From: Herbaspirillum rhizosphaerae
GTDB lineage: Bacteria > Pseudomonadota > Gammaproteobacteria > Burkholderiales > Burkholderiaceae_D
DNA length: 64,000 nt
Assembly (NCBI RefSeq): GCF_001189965.1
Contig: NZ_LFLU01000021.1
Location: forward strand, 1-64,000
Direction: 5' to 3'
Part shown: positions 43,833 through 52,028 of the stretch, piece by piece
Layout: each line of letters begins with the position of its first letter
How positions within the stretch are numbered: the stretch's first letter is position 1
Translations under genes and position numbers: made by a program
Notes under the pieces: model-generated
Seen by the model: only the letters and a program-made list of their open reading frames with translations
Told to the model about the DNA's origin: nothing
The model's database searches: none

Positions 43833-44723
43833 TTAAAACATTTTGGCATTCAACAGGCGCAGAAGATACTTGCCGTAACTGTTCTTGATATAGGGTTGCG
43901 CCAACTCTTCAAGTTGCTGCGCGGAAATGTATTTTTTCCGATAAGCGATTTCTTCGGGACAGGCGATCTTGAGGCCCTGCCGGCTTTCTATCGTGGCGAT
44001 GAATTGCCCGGCGTCCAGCAAAGATTCGTGCGTGCCGGTATCGAGCCAGGCCATACCTCGTCCCATGACCTCGACGCTCAACTGTTTTTGTTCCAGGTAG
44101 ACGCGATTGATGTCCGTGATCTCCAGCTCGCCTCGCGCGGAAGGTTTGACATCTGCGGCGATGTCGCAGACCTGTTGATCGTAGAAATACAAACCCGTGA
44201 CGGCGTAGTTGGAGCTTGGCGCGGCCGGCTTTTCTTCGATGCTGATGGCGCGGCGCTGCTCGTCGAAATCGACGACGCCATAGCGTTCCGGATCGGTCAC
44301 GTAGTACGCGAATACGTAAGCGCCTTCCTGCTGCTTGTCCGCGGTTTTCAGTTGGGATTCGAACTCATTGCCGTAAAAGATATTGTCGCCGAGAATCAGC
44401 GCCGACGGCTGGCCGCCGATGAAACTGCGACCGATGGTGAAAGCCTGCGCAAGACCGTCGGGAGACGGTTGCTCCGCATAGGACAGGGATATCCCCCACG
44501 CACTGCCGTCACCGAGCAGGCGCTGAAACATCGGCAAATCGTAGGGGGTCGAGATAATCAAGATGTCCCGGATACCGGCCAGCATCAGCGTTGACAGCGG
44601 ATAGTAGATCATCGGCTTGTCATGCACCGGCAGCAGCTGCTTGGAAACAGCCTGGGTGACAGGGTACAGTCTGGTGCCGGAACCACCGGCCAGAATGATG
44701 CCCTTACGCTGGGTATGCGTCAT
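43833..44723 (-). CDS. rfbA: Glucose-1-phosphate thymidylyltransferase
   Basis: About 296 residues. [17 protein letters not shown] is the nucleotidyltransferase signature, with [31 protein letters not shown] (metal aspartate) and [15 protein letters not shown] all diagnostic of RmlA/RfbA. The enzyme makes dTDP-glucose, the start of dTDP-rhamnose and dTDP-amino-sugar routes. The ATG at 44723 gives the normal short N-terminus. It is the first gene of the glycan locus and lies head to head with apaH. No rfbB, rfbC or rfbD gene is present in the window. Confidence 0.94.
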   Translation of the reverse strand: MTHTQRKGIILAGGSGTRLYPVTQAVSKQLLPVHDKPMIYYPLSTLMLAGIRDILIISTPYDLPMFQRLLGDGSAWGISLSYAEQPSPDGLAQAFTIGRSFIGGQPSALILGDNIFYGNEFESQLKTADKQQEGAYVFAYYVTDPERYGVVDFDEQRRAISIEEKPAAPSSNYAVTGLYFYDQQVCDIAADVKPSARGELEITDINRVYLEQKQLSVEVMGRGMAWLDTGTHESLLDAGQFIATIESRQGLKIACPEEIAYRKKYISAQQLEELAQPYIKNSYGKYLLRLLNAKMF

Positions 44724-45033
44724 CGACGTGCCGACTCCGCTGGCAATGCGGGCTGGCGGCGGCACCCTGTCCATGAATCAGACGCGAACATCATCTTTAC
44801 CTCGTTACACTCAATATTCAGTTTAGCTCGCAATTTTACTGGCAAAACGCGCGAATGAGCCCGATAACGCACCCAGATAGGCATTCAAGACACAAAATCA
44901 GCATCTTTAACGGCGAACTCGCCGCCCAACAAACCCCTGTTCGGGAAAAACGGCTTCAGTCATACTCTCTAGTATGAAAAAAGTCCGATAACATCATTGC
45001 ATCTTCGACATTAGACCCTTGCCTACCTCCCTC
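44724..45033. promoter_or_regulatory. Divergent intergenic region between rfbA and apaH
   Basis: 310 bases without a supported gene. It must contain the promoter of the glycan locus on the minus strand and probably that of apaH on the plus strand. The part at about 44800-44850 is AT-rich. The clearest element is an inverted repeat at 44962-44977 (CATACT, 4-base loop, AGTATG) followed by six A residues, about 57 bases before the apaH start. I could not assign a convincing -35/-10 pair on either strand, and no RfaH ops-type element was seen. Confidence 0.4.
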
Positions 45034-45852
45034 ATGCCCACCTACGCCATTGGCGACCTCCAAGGCTGCGGCCAGCAGCTGCAAAACCTGCTTACCCTGA
45101 TCGACAACTCATCCTCGGACGCCGACTTCCTGTTCGTCGGCGACCTGGTCAACCGCGGCCCGCAATCGCTGGGAACATTACGCCAGTTGCGGGCGCTGGG
45201 CGCGCGCGCCAAGGCCGTGCTGGGCAATCACGATCTGCACCTGCTGGCGGTGTCGCAAGGCATCCGCCAGCAACATGCCACAGATACCCTGGACGACATT
45301 CTCAACGCCCCCGATCGCGACGAACTGATCGACTGGGTGCGCCATCGTCCGTTGGCCCTGTTTGAACAAGGCCATTTGCTGTTTCACGCGGGGATATTCC
45401 CGGACTGGGATGCGGCAAAGACCATGGCGTTGGCGCATGAAGTGGAGACCATGCTGCGCGGTCCCGACTGGGTCGACTTCCTGCGCCACATGTACGGCAA
45501 CGAGCCCTCCGTATGGAGCGACGATTTACAAGGCTACGACCGCTTGCGCTGCATCATCAATACCCTCACGCGCATGCGCTTCTGCCGGCCCGACGGCGGC
45601 ATCGATTTTTCGATAAAGGAAGGCCTGGATGCGGCACCTCCAGGCTATATACCGTGGTTTGACATGCCCGACCGCCGGACCGAGGACGTCACCTGCGTCT
45701 TCGGCCACTGGGCATCGCTGGGATTGACGCTGCGCCCCAACCTGATCGGACTCGACACAGGCTGCGTCTGGGGCGGCAAGCTTACTGCGATACGACTTGA
45801 GGATCGGGCTTTATTTCAGGTGCAGTGCTCGCGGGCGGAGCAGTTCGCATGA
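45034..45852 (+). CDS. apaH: Symmetrical bis(5'-nucleosyl)-tetraphosphatase
   Basis: 272 residues. It hydrolyses Ap4A to ADP, limiting alarmone-like dinucleotides and RNA capping. The metallophosphatase motifs are clear: [12 protein letters not shown] (GD-x-xG), [12 protein letters not shown] (GDxxxRG), [10 protein letters not shown] (GNHD), and GHWASLG. The ATG at 45034 is chosen; TTG 15 bases upstream would add five residues. It is the only plus-strand gene found. Its last 71 bases overlap the 3' end of the acyltransferase gene on the other strand. Confidence 0.95.
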   Translation: MPTYAIGDLQGCGQQLQNLLTLIDNSSSDADFLFVGDLVNRGPQSLGTLRQLRALGARAKAVLGNHDLHLLAVSQGIRQQHATDTLDDILNAPDRDELIDWVRHRPLALFEQGHLLFHAGIFPDWDAAKTMALAHEVETMLRGPDWVDFLRHMYGNEPSVWSDDLQGYDRLRCIINTLTRMRFCRPDGGIDFSIKEGLDAAPPGYIPWFDMPDRRTEDVTCVFGHWASLGLTLRPNLIGLDTGCVWGGKLTAIRLEDRALFQVQCSRAEQFA

Positions 45853-46591
45853 GATCCTCGGGCACATAGCCCAGCCCGTCCGCCACCGCCTTGCGCGCAA
45901 TGACTGCCAGCTCCCGGCGATGAGCGCCGTCGGTCGGAATCAAGGGCAGCTGCGTCAGTTCCGCCGTCATCGAGCGCGCATGCAAGATCGCCAGGATGCT
46001 TTCCACGATCGTGGTGTCGCCGATGAAGTCGGCCGCCGAGTGGTAATTCCCCTGCGCGTCCAGATAACGCAAAGCATAAGGCTGCACAGGTACCCTGGCG
46101 TCGAGCGCGGCCTCAAACAGGTTGGCGTGGAAAGGCAATAGTTTGCCCTGCGCCGCCGTGGTGCCTTCCGGGAAGAAGGCCACGCGGTCGCCGGCATCGA
46201 TGCTTTCCACGATTCCCTTGAAAATCCGCCGCACGTCGCTGGCCTTGCCGCGCGAGATGAAGATCGTGCCGGTCTTGGCGCACAGCCAGCCAATGAAAGG
46301 CCAGCTGCGGATGTCGGATTTGGCCACGAAGCGGCACGGCTGCATCGAGTTGACCACGAAAATATCCAGCCACGAGATGTGATTGGCGACGATCAGCGAA
46401 CGCGGCGGCGCCGTCACGCCGTCCAGCCGGCGTATCACCACCTGGATGCCGCAGATGCCCAGCAGCTTGCGCGACCAGCGGCGGATATGGCCTTCGCGCC
46501 GCGCCGGGCCGATCCAGGGAAAGATGAAGGCGCAGATCGCCATGCCGAGAAACAAATGCGCAACCATGCGCAGTATGCGAAAAGGAAGCAT
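45782..46591 (-). CDS. 1-acyl-sn-glycerol-3-phosphate acyltransferase family protein (PlsC-like)
   Basis: 269-residue membrane-associated acyltransferase. A hydrophobic segment lies at about 8-28. NHISWLD (motif I, HX4D) near residue 70-76 holds the catalytic histidine and aspartate, [14 protein letters not shown] is motif III, and [10 protein letters not shown] is motif IV. It would transfer an acyl chain to lysophosphatidic acid or a related acceptor. The C-terminal 30 residues ([16 protein letters not shown]) are low-complexity, and their coding sequence is antisense to the end of apaH. It follows pyrC' after 15 bases. Confidence 0.88.
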   Translation of the reverse strand: MLPFRILRMVAHLFLGMAICAFIFPWIGPARREGHIRRWSRKLLGICGIQVVIRRLDGVTAPPRSLIVANHISWLDIFVVNSMQPCRFVAKSDIRSWPFIGWLCAKTGTIFISRGKASDVRRIFKGIVESIDAGDRVAFFPEGTTAAQGKLLPFHANLFEAALDARVPVQPYALRYLDAQGNYHSAADFIGDTTIVESILAILHARSMTAELTQLPLIPTDGAHRRELAVIARKAVADGLGYVPEDLMRTAPPASTAPEIKPDPQVVSQ

Positions 46592-46606
46592 CGCTTTTTT
46601 CTGAGG

Positions 46607-47887
46607 TTAGCGTTCGAAAGCGATATGGCCGGCGACGATGGTCGTTTTGACCTGGCCGCTCAGTTCGTAACCGAGGAAAGGCGTGTGCTTGCCCTGGCTG
46701 GCCAGCACTTTGGATTCCACCGTCCAGCGTGTCGCCGGATCGAAAATGCAGACATCGGCAACGTCGCCGACCTTCAGGCCGCCCGCCGCCAGACCGGCTA
46801 CGCGCGCAGCATCCGTGGTCACTTTGGCGACCGCCCTGCTGACGGCGTCGGTCGCACCGGCTTCTTGCGCCCACTTGAGCGATAGCGACAACAGCAGTTC
46901 CAGGCCGGTGGCGCCCGGCGAAGCTTCGCCGAACGGCAGCAGCTTCTCGTCGTCGTCGACCGGAGTGTGATCGGAGCAGATCGCATCGACGGTGCCGTCC
47001 AGCAGCGCTGCACGGATCGCGTCGCGGTCGCGTTGCGAGCGGAACGGCGGATTGACGCGCGCGTTGGAATCGAAGAAGCCGATGTCCATGTCCGACAAAT
47101 GAATGTGATGGGCGCCGACGTCGCAGGTCACCGGCAAGCCTTCGCGCTTGGCGGCGCGCACCAGTTCCAGGCCGGCAGCCGAGGACATGCGGCACAGATG
47201 GACGCGGGCGCGCGTAGCGCGCACCAGTTCGAAGATGGTGTAGAGCGCAATCGTTTCCGACATCACCGGCACGCCGGACAACCCCAGGCGCGAGGCGGCG
47301 GGACCGCTGTGCGCGATGCCGTGACGGCCGAGATGCGGATCCTGCGGGCGCAGCCAGACGGTGTAGTCGAAAGTTTTGGCGTACTGCAGCGCGGAGAGCA
47401 GCACGGTGGTGTCGAGGATGGGTTCATCGGCTTGCGAGAAGCCGACGCAACCGGCTTCGGTCAGCTCGGCCATTTCGGTCAGCGCCTTGCCCTTCAGGCC
47501 GACGGTCAGCGCGCCCAGCGGATACACGTGCGCCTGATTGAGCGACTTGGCGCGATGCTTGAGCATTTCAACCAAGCCCGGCTCGTCCAGCACCGGATCG
47601 GTATCCGGCGGGCACAGGAGACTGGTGACGCCGCCTTGCATGGCGGCCTGCATTTCGGATTCCAGCGTGGCTTTGTATTCATAGCCCGGCTCGCGCAGGC
47701 GCGCGCTCAGGTCGACCAGGCCGGGAGCGACCACCAGGCCGGCGGCGTCGATGGTCTTGTCGGCCGCGAAGCCGGCCGGTGCCTGGCCGATGCCGGCCAC
47801 TTTGCCGTCGGCGATGAACACGTCTTGTTGCGCGTCGATATTGTTGGCAGGGTCGATCAGTCTGCCGTTCTTGATGTGCAGTTTCAT
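46607..47887 (-). CDS. pyrC: Dihydroorotase homologue lacking zinc-binding HxH (PyrC'-like)
   Basis: 426 residues with the full fold of type-I dihydroorotase, but the metal site is lost. VVAPGLVDLSARLREPG has S61-A-R63 where active enzymes have HxH, and the histidine of the following H-x-E/D strand (VWLRPQDPH) is arginine. The ATP-independent hydrolase motif aspartate is retained (ICSDHTPV) while its following histidine is valine. Such inactive homologues in pseudomonads and relatives are structural partners of the aspartate carbamoyltransferase PyrB, encoded directly upstream. A catalytic PyrC should therefore be elsewhere in the genome. Confidence 0.88.
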   Translation of the reverse strand: MKLHIKNGRLIDPANNIDAQQDVFIADGKVAGIGQAPAGFAADKTIDAAGLVVAPGLVDLSARLREPGYEYKATLESEMQAAMQGGVTSLLCPPDTDPVLDEPGLVEMLKHRAKSLNQAHVYPLGALTVGLKGKALTEMAELTEAGCVGFSQADEPILDTTVLLSALQYAKTFDYTVWLRPQDPHLGRHGIAHSGPAASRLGLSGVPVMSETIALYTIFELVRATRARVHLCRMSSAAGLELVRAAKREGLPVTCDVGAHHIHLSDMDIGFFDSNARVNPPFRSQRDRDAIRAALLDGTVDAICSDHTPVDDDEKLLPFGEASPGATGLELLLSLSLKWAQEAGATDAVSRAVAKVTTDAARVAGLAAGGLKVGDVADVCIFDPATRWTVESKVLASQGKHTPFLGYELSGQVKTTIVAGHIAFER

Positions 47888-47915
47888 GCGCTCTATTCCA
47901 CTCTTGTCCGCGTTG

Positions 47916-47947
47916 GGACTGACGCAAAATTGCCCCAGCGTCAGTCC
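47916..47947 (-). other. 10-bp inverted repeat between pyrB and the PyrC' gene
   Basis: Perfect stem GGACTGACGC/GCGTCAGTCC with a 12-base loop, in the 81-base gap. On the minus strand no T-run follows, so it is not a standard terminator. It could be a processing, stability or attenuation hairpin tuning the ratio of the PyrB and PyrC' subunits. Confidence 0.45.
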
Positions 47948-47968
47948 TGTCCTGTATGTACCAATAAA

Positions 47969-48928
47969 TTAATTACCCGCCACGATGCTCATCACCGCCA
48001 TGCGCACCGCAATGCCGAAGGTCACCTGCGGCAGGATCACCGCTTGCGGGCCGTCGGCCACCGCCGAGTCGATCTCGACGCCGCGGTTCATCGGGCCCGG
48101 GTGCATCACGATGGCGTCCGGCTTGGCCAGCGCGAGGCGCTCGGGCGTCAGGCCGTAGCTCTTGAAAAATTCCTGCGCCGACGGCAGCAAGGCGCCGCTC
48201 ATGCGCTCGTTCTGCAGGCGCAGCATGATGATGACGTCGACGTCCTTCAAGCCTTCTTCCATGTTGTGGAAGACGCGCACGCCCATTTGTTCCAGCCCGC
48301 TCGGCAGCAGCGTGCTGGGGCCGATGGCGCGCACTTCCGGCACGCCCAGCGTCGTCAGGCCGTGGATATCCGAACGCGCCACGCGGCTGTGCAGGATGTC
48401 GCCGACAATGGCCACGCGCAGGTTGGTGAAATCCTTCTTGTAGTGACGGATCGTGTACATGTCCAGCAGACCCTGGGTCGGGTGGGCATGGCGGCCGTCG
48501 CCGGCGTTGACCACGTGCACGTGCGATTGTTTGGTGTCGATCAGATGCTTGGCGATCAGGTAAGGCGCGCCCGATTGCGAATGGCGCACCACGAACATGT
48601 CGGCGTGCATCGCCGCCAGGTTGTCGATGGTGTCGAGCAGCGACTCGCCCTTGCTGGCGCTGGAGGCGGAAATGTTCAGGTTGATCACGTCGGCCGACAG
48701 GCGCTTGGAGGCGATCTCGAAGGTGGTGCGGGTGCGCGTGGAGTTCTCGAAGAACAGGTTGAACACGCTCTTGCCGCGCATCAGCGGCACCTTCTTCACT
48801 TCGCGGTCACCGATGCTGACGAAGGACGATGCGGTGTCGAGGATATTGGTGATGATTGCCTTGGGCAGACCTTCGATGGTCAGCAGATGTTGCAGTTCGC
48901 CGTTCTTGTTCAGTTGTGGATTAAGCAT
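47969..48928 (-). CDS. pyrB: Aspartate carbamoyltransferase catalytic subunit
   Basis: 319 residues. It condenses carbamoyl phosphate and aspartate in pyrimidine biosynthesis. The carbamoyl-phosphate loop [12 protein letters not shown] and the mobile [14 protein letters not shown] loop are intact, with [11 protein letters not shown] and [20 protein letters not shown] in the active site. The C-terminal aspartate domain has [14 protein letters not shown]. No regulatory pyrI is present; the inactive PyrC' downstream is the expected partner. The gene starts 8 bases inside the end of pyrR. Confidence 0.95.
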   Translation of the reverse strand: MLNPQLNKNGELQHLLTIEGLPKAIITNILDTASSFVSIGDREVKKVPLMRGKSVFNLFFENSTRTRTTFEIASKRLSADVINLNISASSASKGESLLDTIDNLAAMHADMFVVRHSQSGAPYLIAKHLIDTKQSHVHVVNAGDGRHAHPTQGLLDMYTIRHYKKDFTNLRVAIVGDILHSRVARSDIHGLTTLGVPEVRAIGPSTLLPSGLEQMGVRVFHNMEEGLKDVDVIIMLRLQNERMSGALLPSAQEFFKSYGLTPERLALAKPDAIVMHPGPMNRGVEIDSAVADGPQAVILPQVTFGIAVRMAVMSIVAGN

Positions 48929-49439
48929 GGACCACCGTCAGGGAAAATCGGCCGTCGTCGGCGCGTTGCAGTTGCAGGGATTGGTTGTCGGGGAGTGCGA
49001 TCGTCTCGGCCAGGAAGTCGGCGGCGATCGGCAGCTCGCGGCCGCCGCGGTCGACCAGCGACGCCAGCAGAATACGCGCCGGACGGCCGTAGTCGAACAG
49101 TTCATTGATCGCGGCGCGCGTGGTACGGCCGGTGTAGAGCACATCGTCGACCAGCACGATGGTCGCGCCTTCGACGTCGAAACCGATCTGGCTCGGCTTG
49201 ACGTCCGAACGCAGGCCCTTCTCGGCGAAGTCGTCGCGATAAAAGGACACGTCGATGAAGCCGAGGCGCTCGTTCAGCTGCAGCTCGGCGGCCAGACGTT
49301 CAGCCAGCCAGGCGCCGCCCGAGTGGATGCCGACGATGGCGGCGTGCCCGACGCCTTGCAAACCTGCTTTGACCTGCTGCGCCAGCTTGGCATACAGCGC
49401 TTCGGCATCAAGCGCCAGGGAAGTGTTAGTTGTGCTCAT
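48921..49439 (-). CDS. pyrR: PyrR bifunctional pyrimidine regulator / uracil phosphoribosyltransferase
   Basis: 172 residues with a type-I phosphoribosyltransferase fold. The PRPP-binding motif is [19 protein letters not shown], and [15 protein letters not shown] is a characteristic N-terminal block. PyrR proteins bind uridine nucleotides and in many bacteria regulate pyr transcription, often also making UMP from uracil and PRPP. The ATG at 49439 is chosen; the longer in-frame reading starts with TTG at 49451. It overlaps ruvX by 14 bases and pyrB by 8 bases. Confidence 0.92.
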   Translation of the reverse strand: MSTTNTSLALDAEALYAKLAQQVKAGLQGVGHAAIVGIHSGGAWLAERLAAELQLNERLGFIDVSFYRDDFAEKGLRSDVKPSQIGFDVEGATIVLVDDVLYTGRTTRAAINELFDYGRPARILLASLVDRGGRELPIAADFLAETIALPDNQSLQLQRADDGRFSLTVVHA

Positions 49440-49818
49440 GGGTGTCGTCAAAATATTGCTGCAAAATAATGGCGGCGGCCTCGGCGTCGATATGCTCGCC
49501 GCGGCGTTGTTCGATCACTGCCGAGGAATAGCGCTCGTCCACCAGCACCGTCTCGACGCCGAAGCGGCCGTGCAACTGGTTGGCGAAACGGCGGCAGCGC
49601 ACGGTCATCTCGTGTTCGGCGCCGTCGGGATGGCTGGGCAGACCGACGATGCAGCGCGTCGGCGTCCACTCGTCGATCAGCTTGCCGAGTTCGGCGAACT
49701 TGGCGTCGTTGGTGGCGGCGCTGATGATGGTCAGAGGCTGGGCTTGCTTGATCAGGGTATTGCCGATTGCCACGCCGATGCGCTTTAAGCCGAAGTCGAA
49801 GGCCAGGAGCGTTTCCAC
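49426..49818 (-). CDS. ruvX: Putative pre-16S rRNA nuclease YqgF/RuvX
   Basis: 130 residues, RNase H-like fold. LAFDFGLKRIGVAIGN at the N-terminus holds the first catalytic aspartate, IVGLPSHPDGAEHEMTVRCRRF is the central strand-helix, and VLVDERYSSAVIEQRR is the conserved acidic DER[Y/L] motif. The family processes the 5' end of 16S rRNA. The start is GTG at 49818 with AGGA about 6 bases upstream. It lies 10 bases after the yqgE stop, part of the common yqgE-ruvX-pyrR order. Confidence 0.93.
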   Translation of the reverse strand: METLLAFDFGLKRIGVAIGNTLIKQAQPLTIISAATNDAKFAELGKLIDEWTPTRCIVGLPSHPDGAEHEMTVRCRRFANQLHGRFGVETVLVDERYSSAVIEQRRGEHIDAEAAAIILQQYFDDTHEHN

Positions 49819-49828
49819 GGAGTCCTGC

Positions 49829-50518
49829 TCAGGCCCGGCCGAAATCGCCGCTGAGCATGACCGGGTCGATGCCCAGCAAGGCCAGCGCCGCCGTGAAGCG
49901 TTGCTCCACCGGCAAGTCGAAAATGATGGCCGGATCGGCCTTGACGGTCAGCCAGCCGTTGCGGCCGAGTTCGTCTTCCAGCTGGCCGGCGCTCCAGCCC
50001 GAACAACCGAGGCTGACCAGCACCTGCTGCGGGCCGTCGCCGTGGGCGACCGCTTCCAGCACGTCCTTGGAGGTGGTCAGGGAAATCCCGTCGGTCACCT
50101 GCAAGGTCGAAGAAAACTGGCTCATCGCCGTATGCAGCACGAAACCGCGCTCGACCTGCACCGGACCGCCGAACATCACCGGGCTGCGATACAGCTCGGG
50201 CACGGCGTCAGGCGAATCGTGGATGATTTCCAGCTTGAGATTGATGCGATCGAACAGGACATCCATGGTCATGTCGGTCGGCTTGTTGATGACGACGCCG
50301 AGCGCGCCGTTCTGGTTGTGCTCGCACAGATACACGACGGTGCCGCCGAAAATCGGGTCCAGCATCGACGGCATTGCTATCAGGAAATGATTGGTCAGGT
50401 CGAACTCGGGGGCGAGTTTGGCGGCCTTGTCGGTGCCGGCCGCAAAATCGGAGGTTTCCGTCGCGTCGAAGGCTGCGTCGGAGGTGTCGGCGGAGAAGGC
50501 TTTGCGTCGCTTGATCAT
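49829..50518 (-). CDS. YqgE/AlgH family protein
   Basis: About 229 residues. The family core starts near residue 38 (EFDLTNHFLIAMPSMLDPIFGGTVVYLCEH) and has GALGVVINKPTDMTM, VMFGGPVQVERGFVLH, LGCSGWSAGQLEDELGRNGWL and the C-terminal RF-A-LGIDP block. An N-terminal extension of roughly 38 residues (AFSADTSDAAFDATETSD region) is acidic and unlike the usual start. The ATG at 50518 is chosen; further upstream Mets lie in low-probability sequence. The biochemical function of the family is poorly defined. Confidence 0.9.
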   Translation of the reverse strand: MIKRRKAFSADTSDAAFDATETSDFAAGTDKAAKLAPEFDLTNHFLIAMPSMLDPIFGGTVVYLCEHNQNGALGVVINKPTDMTMDVLFDRINLKLEIIHDSPDAVPELYRSPVMFGGPVQVERGFVLHTAMSQFSSTLQVTDGISLTTSKDVLEAVAHGDGPQQVLVSLGCSGWSAGQLEDELGRNGWLTVKADPAIIFDLPVEQRFTAALALLGIDPVMLSGDFGRA

Positions 50519-50551
50519 GCCCGCCATTTTAGCAGTTTTACGACAAATCCC

Positions 50552-50589
50552 CCAGCCCGGCGGCGAGCGCGCGCTCACTGCCGGGCTGG
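50552..50589 (-). terminator. Nested hairpin downstream of the amidohydrolase gene
   Basis: A perfect 10-bp stem CCAGCCCGGC/GCCGGGCTGG encloses a second 12-base perfect palindrome GAGCGCGCGCTC. It lies 9 bases past the amidohydrolase stop. After the stem the minus strand reads GGGGATTTGTCG, a weak T-rich tail, so it may terminate the catabolic operon; its position between that operon and yqgE fits this role. Confidence 0.5.
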
Positions 50590-50597
50590 CTATGCGT

Positions 50598-52022
50598 TCA
50601 GGTCGCCAGCAAACGCCGCGTCGCCTCCCGTGCTTCCCGTCCCAACGCCGTCAGGTCAACGCCGGGAATGTTGTCATCTTCGACCACCGCCTTGCCGGCC
50701 ACATACAAGGCCTTCAGGTAGGGCCGGCCGCCGCCGACCACCGGCCCCAGCGCCGGGTCGTGCAGTCCGAAGTAGCGCGGATCGTCCAGGCGATACAGCG
50801 CGATGTCGGCCTGTTGTCCGACTTGCAAGCCATCAAGGCTGCCCAGTCCCAGCACCCTGGCGCCGCCGGTGGTGCCCCAGCGCACCACGTCTTCCACCGT
50901 CGCCGCATCGGCGCCGCCCTCGAAGCTGCCGCCGGCATAGGACGGCGTCGCCTCCTGGCCGCGCCGCGCACGCTGCATCAGCCAGGCAGCGTGGGTTTCC
51001 GACAACATGTCGGCCGCTTCGTTGGACGCCGCACCGTCGACGCCGATGGAAACCGGCACGCCGGCCTCTTCCAGCTGCCGGATCGGCGCGATGCCGCTGC
51101 CGAGCCGGCCGTTGCTCTGCGGACAATGCGCGATGCCGGTGCCGGTCTTGCCGAGCAAGGCGATTTCGGAGGGATCGAGTTTGACCAAGTGGGCGAACCA
51201 GACGTCGTTGCCGAGCCAGTCGCAGCGTTCGGCGAACTCCACCGGCGTGCAATGGTGCTTGCCCTGCGCGGTGTCCTGATAGCCGACGGTTTCCGACAGA
51301 TGGCTATGCAGTCGCACGCCGGCGCGCCGTGCAAAACCGGCCATGCTGCGCAACTCTTCCGGCGTAGCCGAATACAGCGGCGTGGTCGGCGCCATCACGA
51401 CGCGGCGCATCGCCGCCGGCGAGGGGTCGTGGTAACGCTTGATCAGGCGCTCCATGTCGGTCAGGTAGCCGTCCAGCGTTTCCGGCCGCAGCGCGGTCGG
51501 CAATTCAGCCTCCAATTGGCGCGTCTGCGTCGCCCCGCCGCGGCACAGCACGAAACGCAAGCCGAGCGCTTCGGCTTCCTCGAACAGAATCGCCGAGGTG
51601 TCGTAAGGCATGCCGGGGTAATAGAGGTAATTGTGATCGGCCACCGTGCCGCAGCCGGAGCGCATCAGCTCCACCAGCCCGATGCGCGCCGCCAGCCGAA
51701 ACAGCTTCTCGTCGAATTTGGCGCGATAACGGTAAGGCGTGGCCGCCAGCCACGGCGTCAGCGAGGCGTCGATGCCGGCCGGGTCGCCCTTGAGCATGGA
51801 CTGGAACAGATGGTGATGCGTGTTCACCCATGACGGATACGCGATGCAATCGGTGGCATCGACAATCGCCTCGCCCGGCAAGGGTGGCAGCTTGCCGATG
51901 GCGCCGATAACGCCGTCGACGACGCGGATGTCCGGCCCGGCATGACGGGCCGCCGCGCCGGGCAAACCGGTCATGATGGCGTCGATGTTGCGGATCAAAA
52001 AAGAAGTCGTCATTGCCTGCAT
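50598..52022 (-). CDS. Amidohydrolase, 8-oxoguanine-deaminase-like
   Basis: 474 residues of the metal-dependent amidohydrolase superfamily, close in character to 8-oxoguanine deaminase and the AtzB/TrzN/guanine-deaminase group. The metal HxH is in WVNTHHHLFQSM, further ligands are in HSHLSETVGY (histidine-glutamate) and SIGVDGAASNEA (aspartate). The fit with deamination of a purine- or pyrimidine-like ring is good but the substrate is not proved. It is the last gene of an operon with an ABC importer and oxygenases. The ATG at 52022 or a second at 52013 may be the start. Confidence 0.83.
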   Translation of the reverse strand: MQAMTTSFLIRNIDAIMTGLPGAAARHAGPDIRVVDGVIGAIGKLPPLPGEAIVDATDCIAYPSWVNTHHHLFQSMLKGDPAGIDASLTPWLAATPYRYRAKFDEKLFRLAARIGLVELMRSGCGTVADHNYLYYPGMPYDTSAILFEEAEALGLRFVLCRGGATQTRQLEAELPTALRPETLDGYLTDMERLIKRYHDPSPAAMRRVVMAPTTPLYSATPEELRSMAGFARRAGVRLHSHLSETVGYQDTAQGKHHCTPVEFAERCDWLGNDVWFAHLVKLDPSEIALLGKTGTGIAHCPQSNGRLGSGIAPIRQLEEAGVPVSIGVDGAASNEAADMLSETHAAWLMQRARRGQEATPSYAGGSFEGGADAATVEDVVRWGTTGGARVLGLGSLDGLQVGQQADIALYRLDDPRYFGLHDPALGPVVGGGRPYLKALYVAGKAVVEDDNIPGVDLTALGREAREATRRLLAT

Positions 52023-52028
52023 ATTCGT

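Noticed and set aside
44724-45033. RfaH-type ops/JUMPstart element ahead of the glycan locus
   Set aside because: No GGCGGTAGCG-like sequence found on the minus strand, and the organism type makes it less expected.
46607-47887. Calling the dihydroorotase homologue a pseudogene
   Set aside because: The frame is intact and full-length in a conserved operon; loss of the zinc ligands fits a known non-catalytic partner role.
46967-49108. Long open frame of 713 codons on the plus strand opposite the pyr genes
   Set aside because: It is antisense to three convincing genes, arginine- and histidine-rich and without recognisable domains, as expected for a shadow frame in GC-rich DNA.
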